Below, piece by piece: positions 52,529 to 60,572 of a DNA stretch of 64,000 nt; position 1 is the first letter of the stretch, and each line of letters begins with the position of its first letter. The DNA comes from Prochlorococcus sp. AG-355-P07 (GTDB taxonomy: Bacteria; Cyanobacteriota; Cyanobacteriia; PCC-6307; Cyanobiaceae): positions 1 through 64,000 of the forward strand of contig QCEN01000005.1 in assembly GCA_003280575.1 (NCBI GenBank), in the 5' to 3' direction. The notes beneath the pieces are model-generated. The model worked only from the letters and a program-made list of their open reading frames with translations. It was not told the origin of the DNA and did no database searches. The position numbers and the translations under genes are program-made.

Positions 52529-52981
52529 TTATTTAATCAAAATCAAAGCACTCATAATTGCCATTAAAAGATTTTCAATAAAACTAATAACTCCTAAAGG
52601 AATTTTTGTATATCCTCCAACGCATGCACAATTTAATTTTAATTTATCTAAATAAACAGCTTTAAAAACTGATGCCATTCCAAAAATTCCTAGTATTAAA
52701 GCAATTAAAATAATTAAAGAGGGAGGTGAAGATAGTAAAAAACATAAGCCAATTAATAATTCGCAAAAAGGATAGATATAAATCCAATTTTTAAATCGAG
52801 AAGTAATTAAATCATATTTTTTATAACTCAAACCAAAAGCTTCAATATCCATAAGCTTCAGCATCGCTAAAAGACATATTGATATGCCCATAAAAACTTG
52901 GAAGCTTTTAATCAAAATAATAGTTATAAGAAATGAAGTACCAAATACTGCAACCAATGGTGTAAAAGACTTTAATTGCAT
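52529..52981 (-). CDS. MauE/DoxX-like membrane protein
   Basis: 150 residues with four helices. FQVFMGISICLLAMLKLMDI, KNWIYIYPFCELLIGLCFLL, KLKLNCACVGGYTKIPLGVI and a last helix. The C-x-C-V-G-G in a loop plus the final NLLMAIMSALIL place it with MauE/DoxX-like proteins, which handle redox or metal chemistry in membranes. Part of the DUF411 operon. Confidence 0.75.
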   Translation of the reverse strand: MQLKSFTPLVAVFGTSFLITIILIKSFQVFMGISICLLAMLKLMDIEAFGLSYKKYDLITSRFKNWIYIYPFCELLIGLCFLLSSPPSLIILIALILGIFGMASVFKAVYLDKLKLNCACVGGYTKIPLGVISFIENLLMAIMSALILIK

Positions 52982-52984
52982 TTT

Positions 52985-53227
52985 TTAACTTTTAAGAACA
53001 GAGTCACAAATACTAGATGGATTTGCCTGCTTAACTATTCTTAGCTTTTTGATAAGAGTGTCTCGATCTATTTGATGTTTTAAATATTTAATACAAAGAT
53101 TCTTTTCCCTATTTAAATAAGCTTCTGTTCTTAAACTGCTAGCAATAGAGAATAAATTAATAGCAATAATCGCTAATAAAATGCTCATTGGGTATTTTTT
53201 GATAAAAGGAAGAACTTTATTTTTCAT
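52985..53227 (-). CDS. 80-residue membrane-anchored protein, first of the DUF411 operon
   Basis: Single N-terminal helix (MSILLAIIAINLFSIASSL) then a soluble Cys-containing domain (NLCIKYLKHQIDRDTLIKKL; NPSSICDSVLKS). Two Cys. The stop is three bases before the MauE-like start, so they are co-transcribed. Unknown family. Confidence 0.55.
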   Translation of the reverse strand: MKNKVLPFIKKYPMSILLAIIAINLFSIASSLRTEAYLNREKNLCIKYLKHQIDRDTLIKKLRIVKQANPSSICDSVLKS

Positions 53228-53269
53228 TATTTATAATCTTTATTTTAATCTAAATAGCATAGCAATATT

Positions 53270-53410
53270 TTAAATTTCGCAGCCGCGATATGAAGGGTTC
53301 TCTTCACACTTAAGTTTCCAATAAATTACTTTAATATTTGCTCCATTATCTATATCATTAATAGTCCTAAAGTATTTAGGAATGATTGTATAAGGAACTC
53401 TTTTATTCAT
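53270..53410 (-). CDS. 46-residue Cys-x8-Cys microprotein under the shared leader
   Basis: Hand-read from ATG 53410: NKRVPYTIIPKYFRTINDID then NGANIKVIYWKLKCEENPSY and RGCEI. YW-x3-C-E-x-N-P-S-x3-C matches the end of the 48540 protein (YW-x3-C-E-x-H-P-S). It lies 42 bases from the DUF411 operon start on the same strand and could be its first gene. Confidence 0.65.
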   Translation of the reverse strand: MNKRVPYTIIPKYFRTINDIDNGANIKVIYWKLKCEENPSYRGCEI

Positions 53411-53577
53411 GATTTCCTCTTACTTACTACACCTATGCTCTAACTACCTACGCATATTATTTATGAGTATCACAATGTACGGTTTAAGGAAGAATAAAGT
53501 TCGGGTAGAGGACCAAATTTTGAGACTGTTATTTAATTACCAGTCCTAGGATTAATACATGGTTGTCATGAGGCAGT
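53411..53577 (-). promoter_or_regulatory. Shared leader module, copy 3
   Basis: Read on the minus strand: CTCATGACAACCAT (near 53575), then TTCCTTAAACCGTACATTGT (53491) and TTAGAGCATAGGTGTAG before AGAGG and the ATG at 53410. The spacing between the first two elements equals that of copy 1 (about 85 bases). A 24-codon ORF (53475-53549, plus) crosses it and was not annotated. Confidence 0.7.
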
Positions 53578-53653
53578 TGCAGGCATACAATTGAAGCCAA
53601 TCATAAATTATTTGAGATAAAGTCGAGAGAGAGATATCAATCAGTAAATAGAT

Positions 53654-53668
53654 GATTGACTGTCGATA
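53654..53668 (+). repeat. GATTGAC palindrome repeat, copy C
   Basis: GATTGACTGTCGATA, with a T at the centre. Not followed by a hairpin. Lies 82 bases before the DUF3303 start. Confidence 0.6.
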
Positions 53669-53749
53669 TAAAAATCTAAATTTAAAGATAAATTAAATAC
53701 TTTTTAAATTATCGTTTTTAGATTGAAATTACACTATTGAATTTTAATT

Positions 53750-54070
53750 ATGGCTTACTATCACGTTCATGGAGTTATCCCAGATACTCTTTCGCAATCT
53801 GAAGGGTACAAACTCTTTGAACAATATATTGCTTCCGGCGCACCTAAGGATAATTTTGACGGCTTTGAATTGATAAGTAGAGTCCATGCTCCTCAAACCG
53901 GAGAAGTTTTCGTAACATGCAAAGCTGACAGTCATCTTAAAATGGCTGAACATTTTGGTATTTGGAGAGCAAAATTTGGCGTTGAATGGAATGTACTTCC
54001 TGTTTTTAATGATGAAGAAGTTATTCTAAGAAATAAACAACTTGCTGAAGAAGTAGCAGCGATGGGATAA
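53750..54070 (+). CDS. DUF3303 family protein
   Basis: 106 residues: AYYHVHGVIPDTLSQSEGYK then LFEQYIASGAPKDNFDGFEL, ISRVHAPQTGEVFVTCKADS and HLKMAEHFGIWRAKFGVEWN. This is the DUF3303 pattern (small ferredoxin-like alpha/beta proteins). Function unknown. Palindrome copy D follows seven bases after its stop. Confidence 0.8.
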   Translation: MAYYHVHGVIPDTLSQSEGYKLFEQYIASGAPKDNFDGFELISRVHAPQTGEVFVTCKADSHLKMAEHFGIWRAKFGVEWNVLPVFNDEEVILRNKQLAEEVAAMG

Positions 54071-54077
54071 TTTAATT

Positions 54078-54122
54078 GATTGACAGTCGATCTAAAATAA
54101 GGGGCAATTAGCTCCTTTTTTT
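54078..54122 (+). repeat. GATTGAC palindrome repeat, copy D, with terminator
   Basis: GATTGACAGTCGATC then TAAAATAAGGGGCAATTAGC and a T-run. AAGGGGC pairs with GCTCCTT. The repeat occupies the gap between the DUF3303 and cupredoxin genes. It is the most complete copy. Confidence 0.8.
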
Positions 54123-54152
54123 TTAATATGTTTATATAAATTCCTTAAGTTT

Positions 54153-54557
54153 ATGCGTTCACTTTTATTATTGCCTTTGCTTTTAGGTTTTTCATTTCCA
54201 GCGAATGCAAAGTCAGAGACTTACTTTATTGATGTTTCAGCAGAAAGTATAGAAAACTATATTCTTAGTGGTAAAGATAAAAATGGATCTGTAAGTGGGA
54301 ATGATCCTACAGTTACTGTTAATAAAGGAGATACTATTGTTTTTAATGTTGATGCGTTTAGTCATCCGTTTTATATAAAGACTGAATTTTCTCGTGGAGG
54401 CGGTGATCAAGTAACCAAAGGGACATTATCAGGTACCCCTGGAACTCAAGATGGAAAACTATCATGGAACACAACGGGTGTATCAGCTGGGAAATACTAT
54501 TATGTTTGTTCTCCTCATGCACCTTTTGGGATGGGAGGCTCAATTATTGTTGAATAA
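54153..54557 (+). CDS. Exported cupredoxin (plastocyanin-like)
   Basis: 134 residues. Signal peptide MRSLLLLPLLLGFSFPANA. Then a single cupredoxin domain with copper-site residues: His in AFSHPFYIKT and C-x2-H-x4-M in VCSPHAPFGMGG. That is the type-1 copper set found in plastocyanin/azurin. It could carry electrons or store copper in the periplasm; the DUF411 operon is nearby. Followed four bases later by the PDZ protein. Confidence 0.85.
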   Translation: MRSLLLLPLLLGFSFPANAKSETYFIDVSAESIENYILSGKDKNGSVSGNDPTVTVNKGDTIVFNVDAFSHPFYIKTEFSRGGGDQVTKGTLSGTPGTQDGKLSWNTTGVSAGKYYYVCSPHAPFGMGGSIIVE

Positions 54558-54561
54558 ATAA

Positions 54562-55131
54562 ATGAAACGCTTACTACTCCCATTACTAGCTGCCCTCGCT
54601 TTACCAACTGGTGTTAATGCTGAAATATCTGATGAATTACATAAAAAATGTTTAGAAGCACGAGATTATGCAGGATGTGTGAAAACTAATAAAAAACTAT
54701 CTCATAAAAAAGATAAGGAAATATCAGGGATTGGAATAAGGCTTTTTCTCAATAGTGACACTGCTGAATTAACTATTCAATCTGTAATAAATGATTCACC
54801 TGCTGCTTCAGCTGACATTAAACCAAATGATGTAATCATAAAAATAGATGGCAAATCAACTAAAGGAATGGGTATAAATGAAGCTGTTTCTCTCATAAAA
54901 GGACCAAAAGATAAGCCAATTAAATTAGTTTTATCAAGAATTAATGAGGCAGGTAAAAAGGAAAAAATAAATGTTCGATTAGTAAGAGATACTTTTAAAG
55001 TCTCAACAAAAGACTATTTATATGAAGGTGATTTAAGGAGGCAATTAGAGTTTTTCTTTCCAGAAAATATAAAACAGATTTTTCCAGAAAATGATTCCTC
55101 GTCAAAGCTCAAAGAAGGAACTTCAATTTAA
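54562..55131 (+). CDS. Exported PDZ-domain protein
   Basis: 189 residues. Signal peptide MKRLLLPLLAALALPTGVNA. Then a Cys-containing linker and a PDZ domain (residues 60-135: SGIGIRLFLNSDTAELTIQS, SPAASADIKPNDVIIKIDGK, GINEAVSLIKGPKDKPIKL). No protease domain follows, so it is a stand-alone PDZ protein. It is four bases after the cupredoxin and may scaffold periplasmic partners (inference). Confidence 0.8.
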   Translation: MKRLLLPLLAALALPTGVNAEISDELHKKCLEARDYAGCVKTNKKLSHKKDKEISGIGIRLFLNSDTAELTIQSVINDSPAASADIKPNDVIIKIDGKSTKGMGINEAVSLIKGPKDKPIKLVLSRINEAGKKEKINVRLVRDTFKVSTKDYLYEGDLRRQLEFFFPENIKQIFPENDSSSKLKEGTSI

Positions 55132-55139
55132 ATTTCTGA

Positions 55140-55352
55140 ATGAAACGCATACTCCTAGTTGAACTTTTATTAGTTTTAATTACCATAATTTATGTTTCTC
55201 TAAACCCAATTTCAAGAATTTATATTGCTGATTATTTAGAAAAGATATCCTTATTTTTATTTAAAACAGTAAGTGAAGAAGATTTAAATAAGTGGTATGA
55301 GAAAAGAGATAAGTATGAATTACTTGAGAAATTAGGAGGAACTGCTTATTGA
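55140..55352 (+). CDS. 70-residue membrane protein, possible relative of the convergent gene
   Basis: Starts MKRILLVELLLVLITIIYVS, then LNPISRIYIADYLEKISLFL, FKTVSEEDLNKWYEKRDKYE. One helix and a helical tail. Compare the 85-residue protein at 55392 (helix, then IIANSLTSSAKFLNETVEIT, KDNW). The stop codon overlaps palindrome copy E. Confidence 0.55.
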   Translation: MKRILLVELLLVLITIIYVSLNPISRIYIADYLEKISLFLFKTVSEEDLNKWYEKRDKYELLEKLGGTAY

Positions 55353-55391
55353 TTGACAGTCGATCTACCATAATTAGCATTTAGCTCCTTC
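55351..55391 (+). repeat. GATTGAC palindrome repeat, copy E
   Basis: GATTGACAGTCGATC then TACCATAATTAGCATTTAGC and TCCTTCTC. The hairpin half is reduced to AGC...GCT. It lies between convergent genes and includes the last two bases of the TGA stop at 55350-55352. Confidence 0.7.
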
Positions 55392-55649
55392 TCAACCTCT
55401 TTGAGTTCCTCTCAATAATTCTCGTAATTTTAACCTAAGACTAAAAATGAAATCAGGTTCAGAAAACCAATTATCTTTATCTGTTATTTCTACAGTTTCG
55501 TTTAAAAATTTAGCGGAAGAAGTCAAAGAATTTGCAATAATTACTTTTGATTTTGGACTTGAGTAAATAAATCCAATAATTAACACAATTAAAAATATGG
55601 ACCCTTTAACTTTAAGTGATTTAATAAATTCTTTTTTTAAGTAACCCAA
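55392..55649 (-). CDS. 85-residue membrane protein
   Basis: Basic start (MGYLKKEFIKSLKVKG), one helix (SIFLIVLIIGFIYSSPKSKV), then IIANSLTSSAKFLNETVEIT and a basic end (RLKLRELLRGTQRG). Possible divergent paralogue of 55140-55352. No known domain. Confidence 0.55.
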   Translation of the reverse strand: MGYLKKEFIKSLKVKGSIFLIVLIIGFIYSSPKSKVIIANSLTSSAKFLNETVEITDKDNWFSEPDFIFSLRLKLRELLRGTQRG

Positions 55650-55701
55650 AATAATTTAAAAATTAAATTTATTTTAGGAGTTGATATTTAAAGACAGATT
55701 A

Positions 55702-55725
55702 AATTGACAGTCAATCTAAAATAAA
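55702..55725 (+). repeat. GATTGAC palindrome repeat, copy F (perfect)
   Basis: ATTGAC-A-GTCAAT is a perfect inverted repeat here, followed by CTAAAATAA. No hairpin follows; the 55747 gene starts 24 bases after TAAAAT. Confidence 0.65.
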
Positions 55726-55746
55726 AAAAGTGATAAGTTTTTAAAA

Positions 55747-55914
55747 ATGAGTAAATTTTCCTCTCAGGAAATAGAAAGTCAATATAACTTAATAAAAACG
55801 CTTTTATCTAATCCTGAAAAGTATAAAGATGCGATAGATGCAGTTAAAAAAGATATTGCTTATATGCCACTAGAACTTAAGAAAAAACTTGAAGAAGAAA
55901 ATATTACTTTATAA
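55747..55914 (+). CDS. 55-residue soluble acidic microprotein
   Basis: SKFSSQEIESQYNLIKTLLS then NPEKYKDAIDAVKKDIAYMP and LELKKKLEEENITL. Helical, charged. Its end overlaps the ACR3 gene end by 11 bases. Hand-read from ATG 55747. Confidence 0.55.
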   Translation: MSKFSSQEIESQYNLIKTLLSNPEKYKDAIDAVKKDIAYMPLELKKKLEEENITL

Positions 55915-56914
55915 ATAATATTTTGGAAGACTTCGAAATATTTACTAAATAAAGCATCAAAGGAACTTCTACTAGTACCCCAACGATGGTAGCCAAAGCA
56001 GCTCCTGAATTAATACCAAAAAGAGTTATCGATACAGCTACTGCAAGTTCAAAAAAGTTTGAAGCGGCTATCATCGAGCCTGGACAGGAAATAGAAAACT
56101 TTTGCCTAAAAAACTTCATTGAAAAAGCAGTTAAATAAAAAATAAAAAGAGTCTGAATTATTAATGGAATTGAAATTAAGATTATATGAATAGGATTTTG
56201 TAATATAGATTTTGATTGAACAAAGAATAATAAAAAGACTGTAAGAATTAAAAAAAACAACGAATAACTTTTACTTTTATTCAAAATACTTTTTATTCTT
56301 TTTTCGCTATAGATTTTATTTTTTAAAAATATTGCTAGAAAAAGTGGTACCAAAATAAAGATTATTACAGAACCGAAAACAGTATCTAACGGGATATCTA
56401 TACTGTTAAATCCTAAAAGAATTTTTGACAATAATGGAAAGGCTAAAATTAATATTAGATCATTAATAGCTACTTGGATTAAAGTAAATAAAGGATCGCC
56501 TTTAACAAGATTACTCCAGACAAAAACCATTGCTGTACATGGCGCTATTCCTAATAGGATCATTCCAGAAACATATTCTTTAGCAAGTACAGGATCTATA
56601 AAATTACCATATAAAAAATATAAAAAAGAGGCTGCAATGATTGCCATTGAAACTGGTTTTATTAACCAATTAATAAAAAGGACAATAGAAAATCCTTTAA
56701 TCTTATATTTCAAATTTATTATTGACTTGAAATCTATTGATAACATCATTGGAAAAATCATTCCCCAGATAAGAATTGCTATTGGAAGATTTATTCTTGA
56801 GAGTTCTAATTCGCCTATAAATTGAGATAAATTAGGAAATAAATAACCGGATAAAGATCCAATACACATTGCTAAGAAAACCCAAACACTTAGATATCTA
56901 TCAGAAAATTGCAT
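55904..56914 (-). CDS. acr3: ACR3-type arsenite efflux permease
   Basis: 336 residues with ten hydrophobic segments. Family signatures LPIAILIWGMIFPMMLSIDF, ILLGIAPCTAMVFVWSNLVK (with the essential Cys) and SNFFELAVAVSITLFGINSG. ACR3 carriers export arsenite. No arsC or arsR is next to it in this window. Start ATG 56914. Confidence 0.9.
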   Translation of the reverse strand: MQFSDRYLSVWVFLAMCIGSLSGYLFPNLSQFIGELELSRINLPIAILIWGMIFPMMLSIDFKSIINLKYKIKGFSIVLFINWLIKPVSMAIIAASFLYFLYGNFIDPVLAKEYVSGMILLGIAPCTAMVFVWSNLVKGDPLFTLIQVAINDLILILAFPLLSKILLGFNSIDIPLDTVFGSVIIFILVPLFLAIFLKNKIYSEKRIKSILNKSKSYSLFFLILTVFLLFFVQSKSILQNPIHIILISIPLIIQTLFIFYLTAFSMKFFRQKFSISCPGSMIAASNFFELAVAVSITLFGINSGAALATIVGVLVEVPLMLYLVNISKSSKILFIK

Positions 56915-56959
56915 TTAATTTATCTTTACTTAACTATTCATCCTAGTATTTAATTTAGT

Positions 56960-57775
56960 CTAAATAATAGCCTTTCTTATTTTTGCTGTAATCCATTCAC
57001 TAAAAACTACTGCCACTACTATTGCTAATAAAATAACTGATACCTTAGCCCAAGCTAAGTCTCCTATTTGAGCATCTAATTCTATCCCTATACCTCCTGC
57101 TCCAACTAAGCCAACAACAGTTGCTTCTCTTATATTTATATCCCACCTATAAATAGAAATACTCGTAAATGCTGGGAGAATTTGAGGCACTATGCCAAAG
57201 GTCATAATTTGTGCTTTATTTGCCCCTGTTGCCTCAATAGCTTCAATTTGGTTTTCATCAATTTCCTCTATAGCTTCATAAAGTAATTTTCCACAAAATC
57301 CAATCGATCTTAATCCGATAGCAATTATGCCAGCCAAGACTCCCGGACCGACAACTGCAACCAGAAGTAATGCCCAGATTACTGAATTAATTGATCTGCT
57401 TGAAACTATGCAAAATAAGGCTAAAGGTCTTAAAAACTTTTTACTTGGGGTAGTATTGTTTGCGGATAAAAAAGCTAATGGTATTGCAATTAAAGTTCCA
57501 ATCGTTGTACCAATAGTCGCGATATTTAAAGTATCCCAAATAGGTTTTATTAAAGTGAAGAAATAATTAGTTTCTGGAGGAAACATCCTACCTAAAAGAT
57601 CTAAAGCCTCATTATGTGAATCAAATACATAAAACCAGATTGTTTTACTACTAATCAGACCGAAACAAAAGCTAAAAATTAAAGTACCTAAGAACCAACA
57701 AAGCCAGTTTTGTAAATCTCTTTTTCGATCAAATTTTTTCCAGGTTTTGTAATCCTTTTGTTTTATTATTGGCAT
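56960..57775 (-). CDS. phnE: Phosphonate/phosphite ABC transporter permease PhnE (second)
   Basis: 271 residues, about six helices. The inner-membrane permease motif is EAIEATGANKAQIMTFGIVP (EAA loop) and GLVGAGGIGIELDAQ. Its ATG overlaps the stop of the other PhnE as TAATG, so the two permeases are translated as one unit and may form a heterodimer. Confidence 0.92.
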   Translation of the reverse strand: MPIIKQKDYKTWKKFDRKRDLQNWLCWFLGTLIFSFCFGLISSKTIWFYVFDSHNEALDLLGRMFPPETNYFFTLIKPIWDTLNIATIGTTIGTLIAIPLAFLSANNTTPSKKFLRPLALFCIVSSRSINSVIWALLLVAVVGPGVLAGIIAIGLRSIGFCGKLLYEAIEEIDENQIEAIEATGANKAQIMTFGIVPQILPAFTSISIYRWDINIREATVVGLVGAGGIGIELDAQIGDLAWAKVSVILLAIVVAVVFSEWITAKIRKAII

Positions 57776-58572
57776 TACTTTATTAATTTCCTGAGATGAC
57801 TAGATGTATATTCAACAATCATCACGATAGAAATAATTACGATAAGAACAGCCGCTGCAGTCTCAAATTCATATCTATCAAAAGCTGTATTTAAGGTAGA
57901 ACCAATACCTCCTCCCCCAACAATTCCAATTACCGCTGACTCTCTAAAATTAATATCCAATCTGTATAAAGATAATCCAATAAATCTTGGCATAACTTGA
58001 GGCTGGACACCATAATTAACCCATTGAAACCAACTGCTGCCAGTAGATTTGATTGCTTCAGCTTGGGATTTATTTATGTCTTCAATATCTTCAGATAATA
58101 ATTTAGCGAAAAACCCTATTGTCGATAAACTCAGAGTTACCATTCCAGCAAAAGGTCCAAAACCCATTAACTTAACAAAAAATATTGCTAGGATAACTTC
58201 CTGAAAACTCCTCGACAATGTGATAACTCCTCTTGATAAGAAATAAACAAATTTAGGAGCTATGTTTTTAGCCGCCCCTAAGGATACAGGTATAGAAATA
58301 AGTATCCCCACAATAGTTGCAACAATAGTCATCCATAGACTTTCAAAAATACCTGCCAAAATCTCATCAGATCTAGTTATAAAATCTGGAGGGAAAAAAG
58401 CAAATATAAAATTTTTACCCCTTGGGATCCCTTCAAGAATTCTTTGCCAATCAATTTCGGTAGTTAGGAAAACAGATAATAAGTAAGTACTAATTATCAA
58501 AATTAATCCAATTCTTAATAACCTATTTTTTATTAACGGTTTTCTTTTCCAAATTACTTTCTTATCATTCAT
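57775..58572 (-). CDS. phnE: Phosphonate/phosphite ABC transporter permease PhnE (first)
   Basis: 265 residues. LWMTIVATIVGILISIPVSL, RSFQEVILAIFFVKLMGFGP, EAIKSTGSSWFQWVNYGVQP (EAA loop) and GIVGGGGIGSTLN are the PhnE signatures. Second permease copy in the same transcript. Starts 11 bases after phnC. Confidence 0.92.
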   Translation of the reverse strand: MNDKKVIWKRKPLIKNRLLRIGLILIISTYLLSVFLTTEIDWQRILEGIPRGKNFIFAFFPPDFITRSDEILAGIFESLWMTIVATIVGILISIPVSLGAAKNIAPKFVYFLSRGVITLSRSFQEVILAIFFVKLMGFGPFAGMVTLSLSTIGFFAKLLSEDIEDINKSQAEAIKSTGSSWFQWVNYGVQPQVMPRFIGLSLYRLDINFRESAVIGIVGGGGIGSTLNTAFDRYEFETAAAVLIVIISIVMIVEYTSSHLRKLIK

Positions 58573-58583
58573 TTAATATATTC

Positions 58584-59351
58584 CTAATTTGCTGCAGTTT
58601 TAGACCAGTCTTCTTCTCCATATATTTTTGTAAGTATTGCCTCTGATAAGCCACTTGGCTTGCCATCGTAAACAATTTCTCCAGCTTTTAAACCTATTAT
58701 TCTTTCTGCAAAATTCTGAGCAAGAAAAACATCATGAATATTTATAATCGCAGCAAGATTTCTTTCATTACATAACTCGCATATTAATCGCATAATTTGC
58801 CTGGAATTTTTGGGATCTAAACTAGCGGTAGGTTCATCTACTAAAAGTAACATTGGATTTTGTATCAAAGCTCTAGCAATTCCTACTCTTTGCCTCTGCC
58901 CTCCTGACAATTCATCGGCTCTTTTATCAAGCATATGCTCTAGTCCAATTCTTTGAAGCAGACGGAATGCTTCTTCAATATCTTTTTGAGGAAATTTCCT
59001 GAAAAAACTATTCCAAAATCCTACGTAACCTAATCTGCCGGAAAGGACATTTTCCATTACACTTAATCTTTCTACCAAAGCAAATTCCTGGAAAATCATT
59101 CCAATTTGTCTTCTTATTTTTCTTAATTTAGATTTATTTAAAGAAGTAATGTCATTTTTTTCATTAGCGAAATAAACTTTCCCTGAAGTGGGCTCAACTA
59201 ATCTATTTATTGTTCTAATAAAAGTACTTTTACCAGCACCTGAAGGACCGATAAGAGCAACTACTTGCCCATTAGGAATTTCTAGGTTTATTCCTTTAAG
59301 CGCCTCTTCTCCATTTGGATAAACCTTTTTGAGGTTTATTGTTTTAAGCAT
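58584..59351 (-). CDS. phnC: Phosphonate/phosphite ABC transporter ATPase PhnC
   Basis: 255 residues. Walker [12 protein letters not shown]-loop in [20 protein letters not shown], signature [15 protein letters not shown], Walker [14 protein letters not shown] and the H-loop HDVFLA. Typical PhnC. 31 bases downstream of phnD. Confidence 0.95.
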   Translation of the reverse strand: MLKTINLKKVYPNGEEALKGINLEIPNGQVVALIGPSGAGKSTFIRTINRLVEPTSGKVYFANEKNDITSLNKSKLRKIRRQIGMIFQEFALVERLSVMENVLSGRLGYVGFWNSFFRKFPQKDIEEAFRLLQRIGLEHMLDKRADELSGGQRQRVGIARALIQNPMLLLVDEPTASLDPKNSRQIMRLICELCNERNLAAIINIHDVFLAQNFAERIIGLKAGEIVYDGKPSGLSEAILTKIYGEEDWSKTAAN

Positions 59352-59382
59352 TAAGTCTGATTTTATTTATGATTAAAAATTT

Positions 59383-60381
59383 TTATTTGCAATCATAAAC
59401 AACACCATTAGCCTTATCTATTTTTCTAATAACATCCCAATCGTGCTTGTGACTTATTGAAATGAATCTATCAGCCTTTTTAAATTCTTTATCTAATGTT
59501 GAATTATCCCAGTTATAGGTGTAAAAAGCTTGCTTTACTTTTGCAACTACAGCTGGATGTAGATTATGAGCATGAGCATAACCTGTCGTTGGGAAGGTTT
59601 GGGATTTATAAATAGTTCTTATTTTAGAAGAATCAACAACACCTCTTGCATCCATTCTTGTAAGAACTGAGTTAGCAATTGGTGCTACTTCATAATCTTT
59701 GTTTGCAACACCCATTATTGAATTTTGATGCTTGCCAGAAAAGACTGGGGTGAAATCTTTATTTGCCTCAAGACCAAATTCTCCTTTAAGAATTGCCGAT
59801 GGTGCTTTAAATCCTGAATTAGATGTCTTAGATGTAAATGTAACTTTTTTACCTTTTAAATCTGCAGGAGAATTAATTGGGCTATCAGAAGGTACGATGA
59901 TTTCCATTTCATAACCGTAAGACAAATCTTTTTTAGCCATCATTCCAAAAGGAACTGCTCCTGCACATGCTGCTGCCACAGTATTACTACCGGTATTAAT
60001 TCCTGCTACGTGAAGACGACCAGATCTCATCGCTTCAACTTGTGCAGCATAAGATTGAACTGGTAAGAATGTTACTTTTTTACCAGTCACCTTAGACATA
60101 TGTATTACAAAATCTTCCCAAACTTTTGCATAAACGGAGGGGTCTTCAACAGGTGTATATGAGAACACAATAGTTTCAGGATCTATCCATTCATCTTCGG
60201 CAAGGGGTAGATCTGCGAGAAAATCTCCATCTCGATCACAATATTTGCTGTCAACAGTATTATTTGGATTGCAATCAGATAAATCTAAATCTCCAATTAA
60301 ATTTTTTGATTTATTTCCACAACTTGAAATGCTTGCACTGATTATTGATAGACCTAAGACTATCTTTAATAAATTATTCAT
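59383..60381 (-). CDS. phnD: Phosphonate/phosphite-binding lipoprotein PhnD
   Basis: 332 residues. Lipoprotein signal with lipobox ISSC; then EWIDPETIVFSYTPVEDPSV, YAAQVEAMRSGRLHVAGINT, LKGKKVTFTSKTSNSGFKAP and a conserved end. It is the solute-binding protein of the phnDCEE operon. In Prochlorococcus PhnD1 proteins bind phosphite or methylphosphonate (family knowledge). The operon has no phosphonate-degrading genes in this window. Confidence 0.92.
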   Translation of the reverse strand: MNNLLKIVLGLSIISASISSCGNKSKNLIGDLDLSDCNPNNTVDSKYCDRDGDFLADLPLAEDEWIDPETIVFSYTPVEDPSVYAKVWEDFVIHMSKVTGKKVTFLPVQSYAAQVEAMRSGRLHVAGINTGSNTVAAACAGAVPFGMMAKKDLSYGYEMEIIVPSDSPINSPADLKGKKVTFTSKTSNSGFKAPSAILKGEFGLEANKDFTPVFSGKHQNSIMGVANKDYEVAPIANSVLTRMDARGVVDSSKIRTIYKSQTFPTTGYAHAHNLHPAVVAKVKQAFYTYNWDNSTLDKEFKKADRFISISHKHDWDVIRKIDKANGVVYDCK

Positions 60382-60572
60382 TAGTGTTGAATTTATTCTC
60401 CATATTTAACTTGCTCTAAAGAGATTAACTTTTTCCCAAAAAGAGTTTAAATTCTGATTAAGTGTTTTATTTTGAGTTACTCAATTTTTAATCAGATTTA
60501 TTAAGGAATTAAATAATTTTTAATTTATTTTTAATTTTATAAATTTAGGGTGATTGAATTTAAGAAATAAAT

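Noticed and set aside
53475-53549. 24-codon ORF MYGLRKNKVRVED
   Set aside because: It runs on the opposite strand through the shared leader module; the conserved bases there are better explained by the leader.
53654-53668. LexA box or NtcA box reading of the GATTGAC palindrome
   Set aside because: NtcA sites need GTA-N8-TAC and the LexA pattern differs; neither fits the copies.
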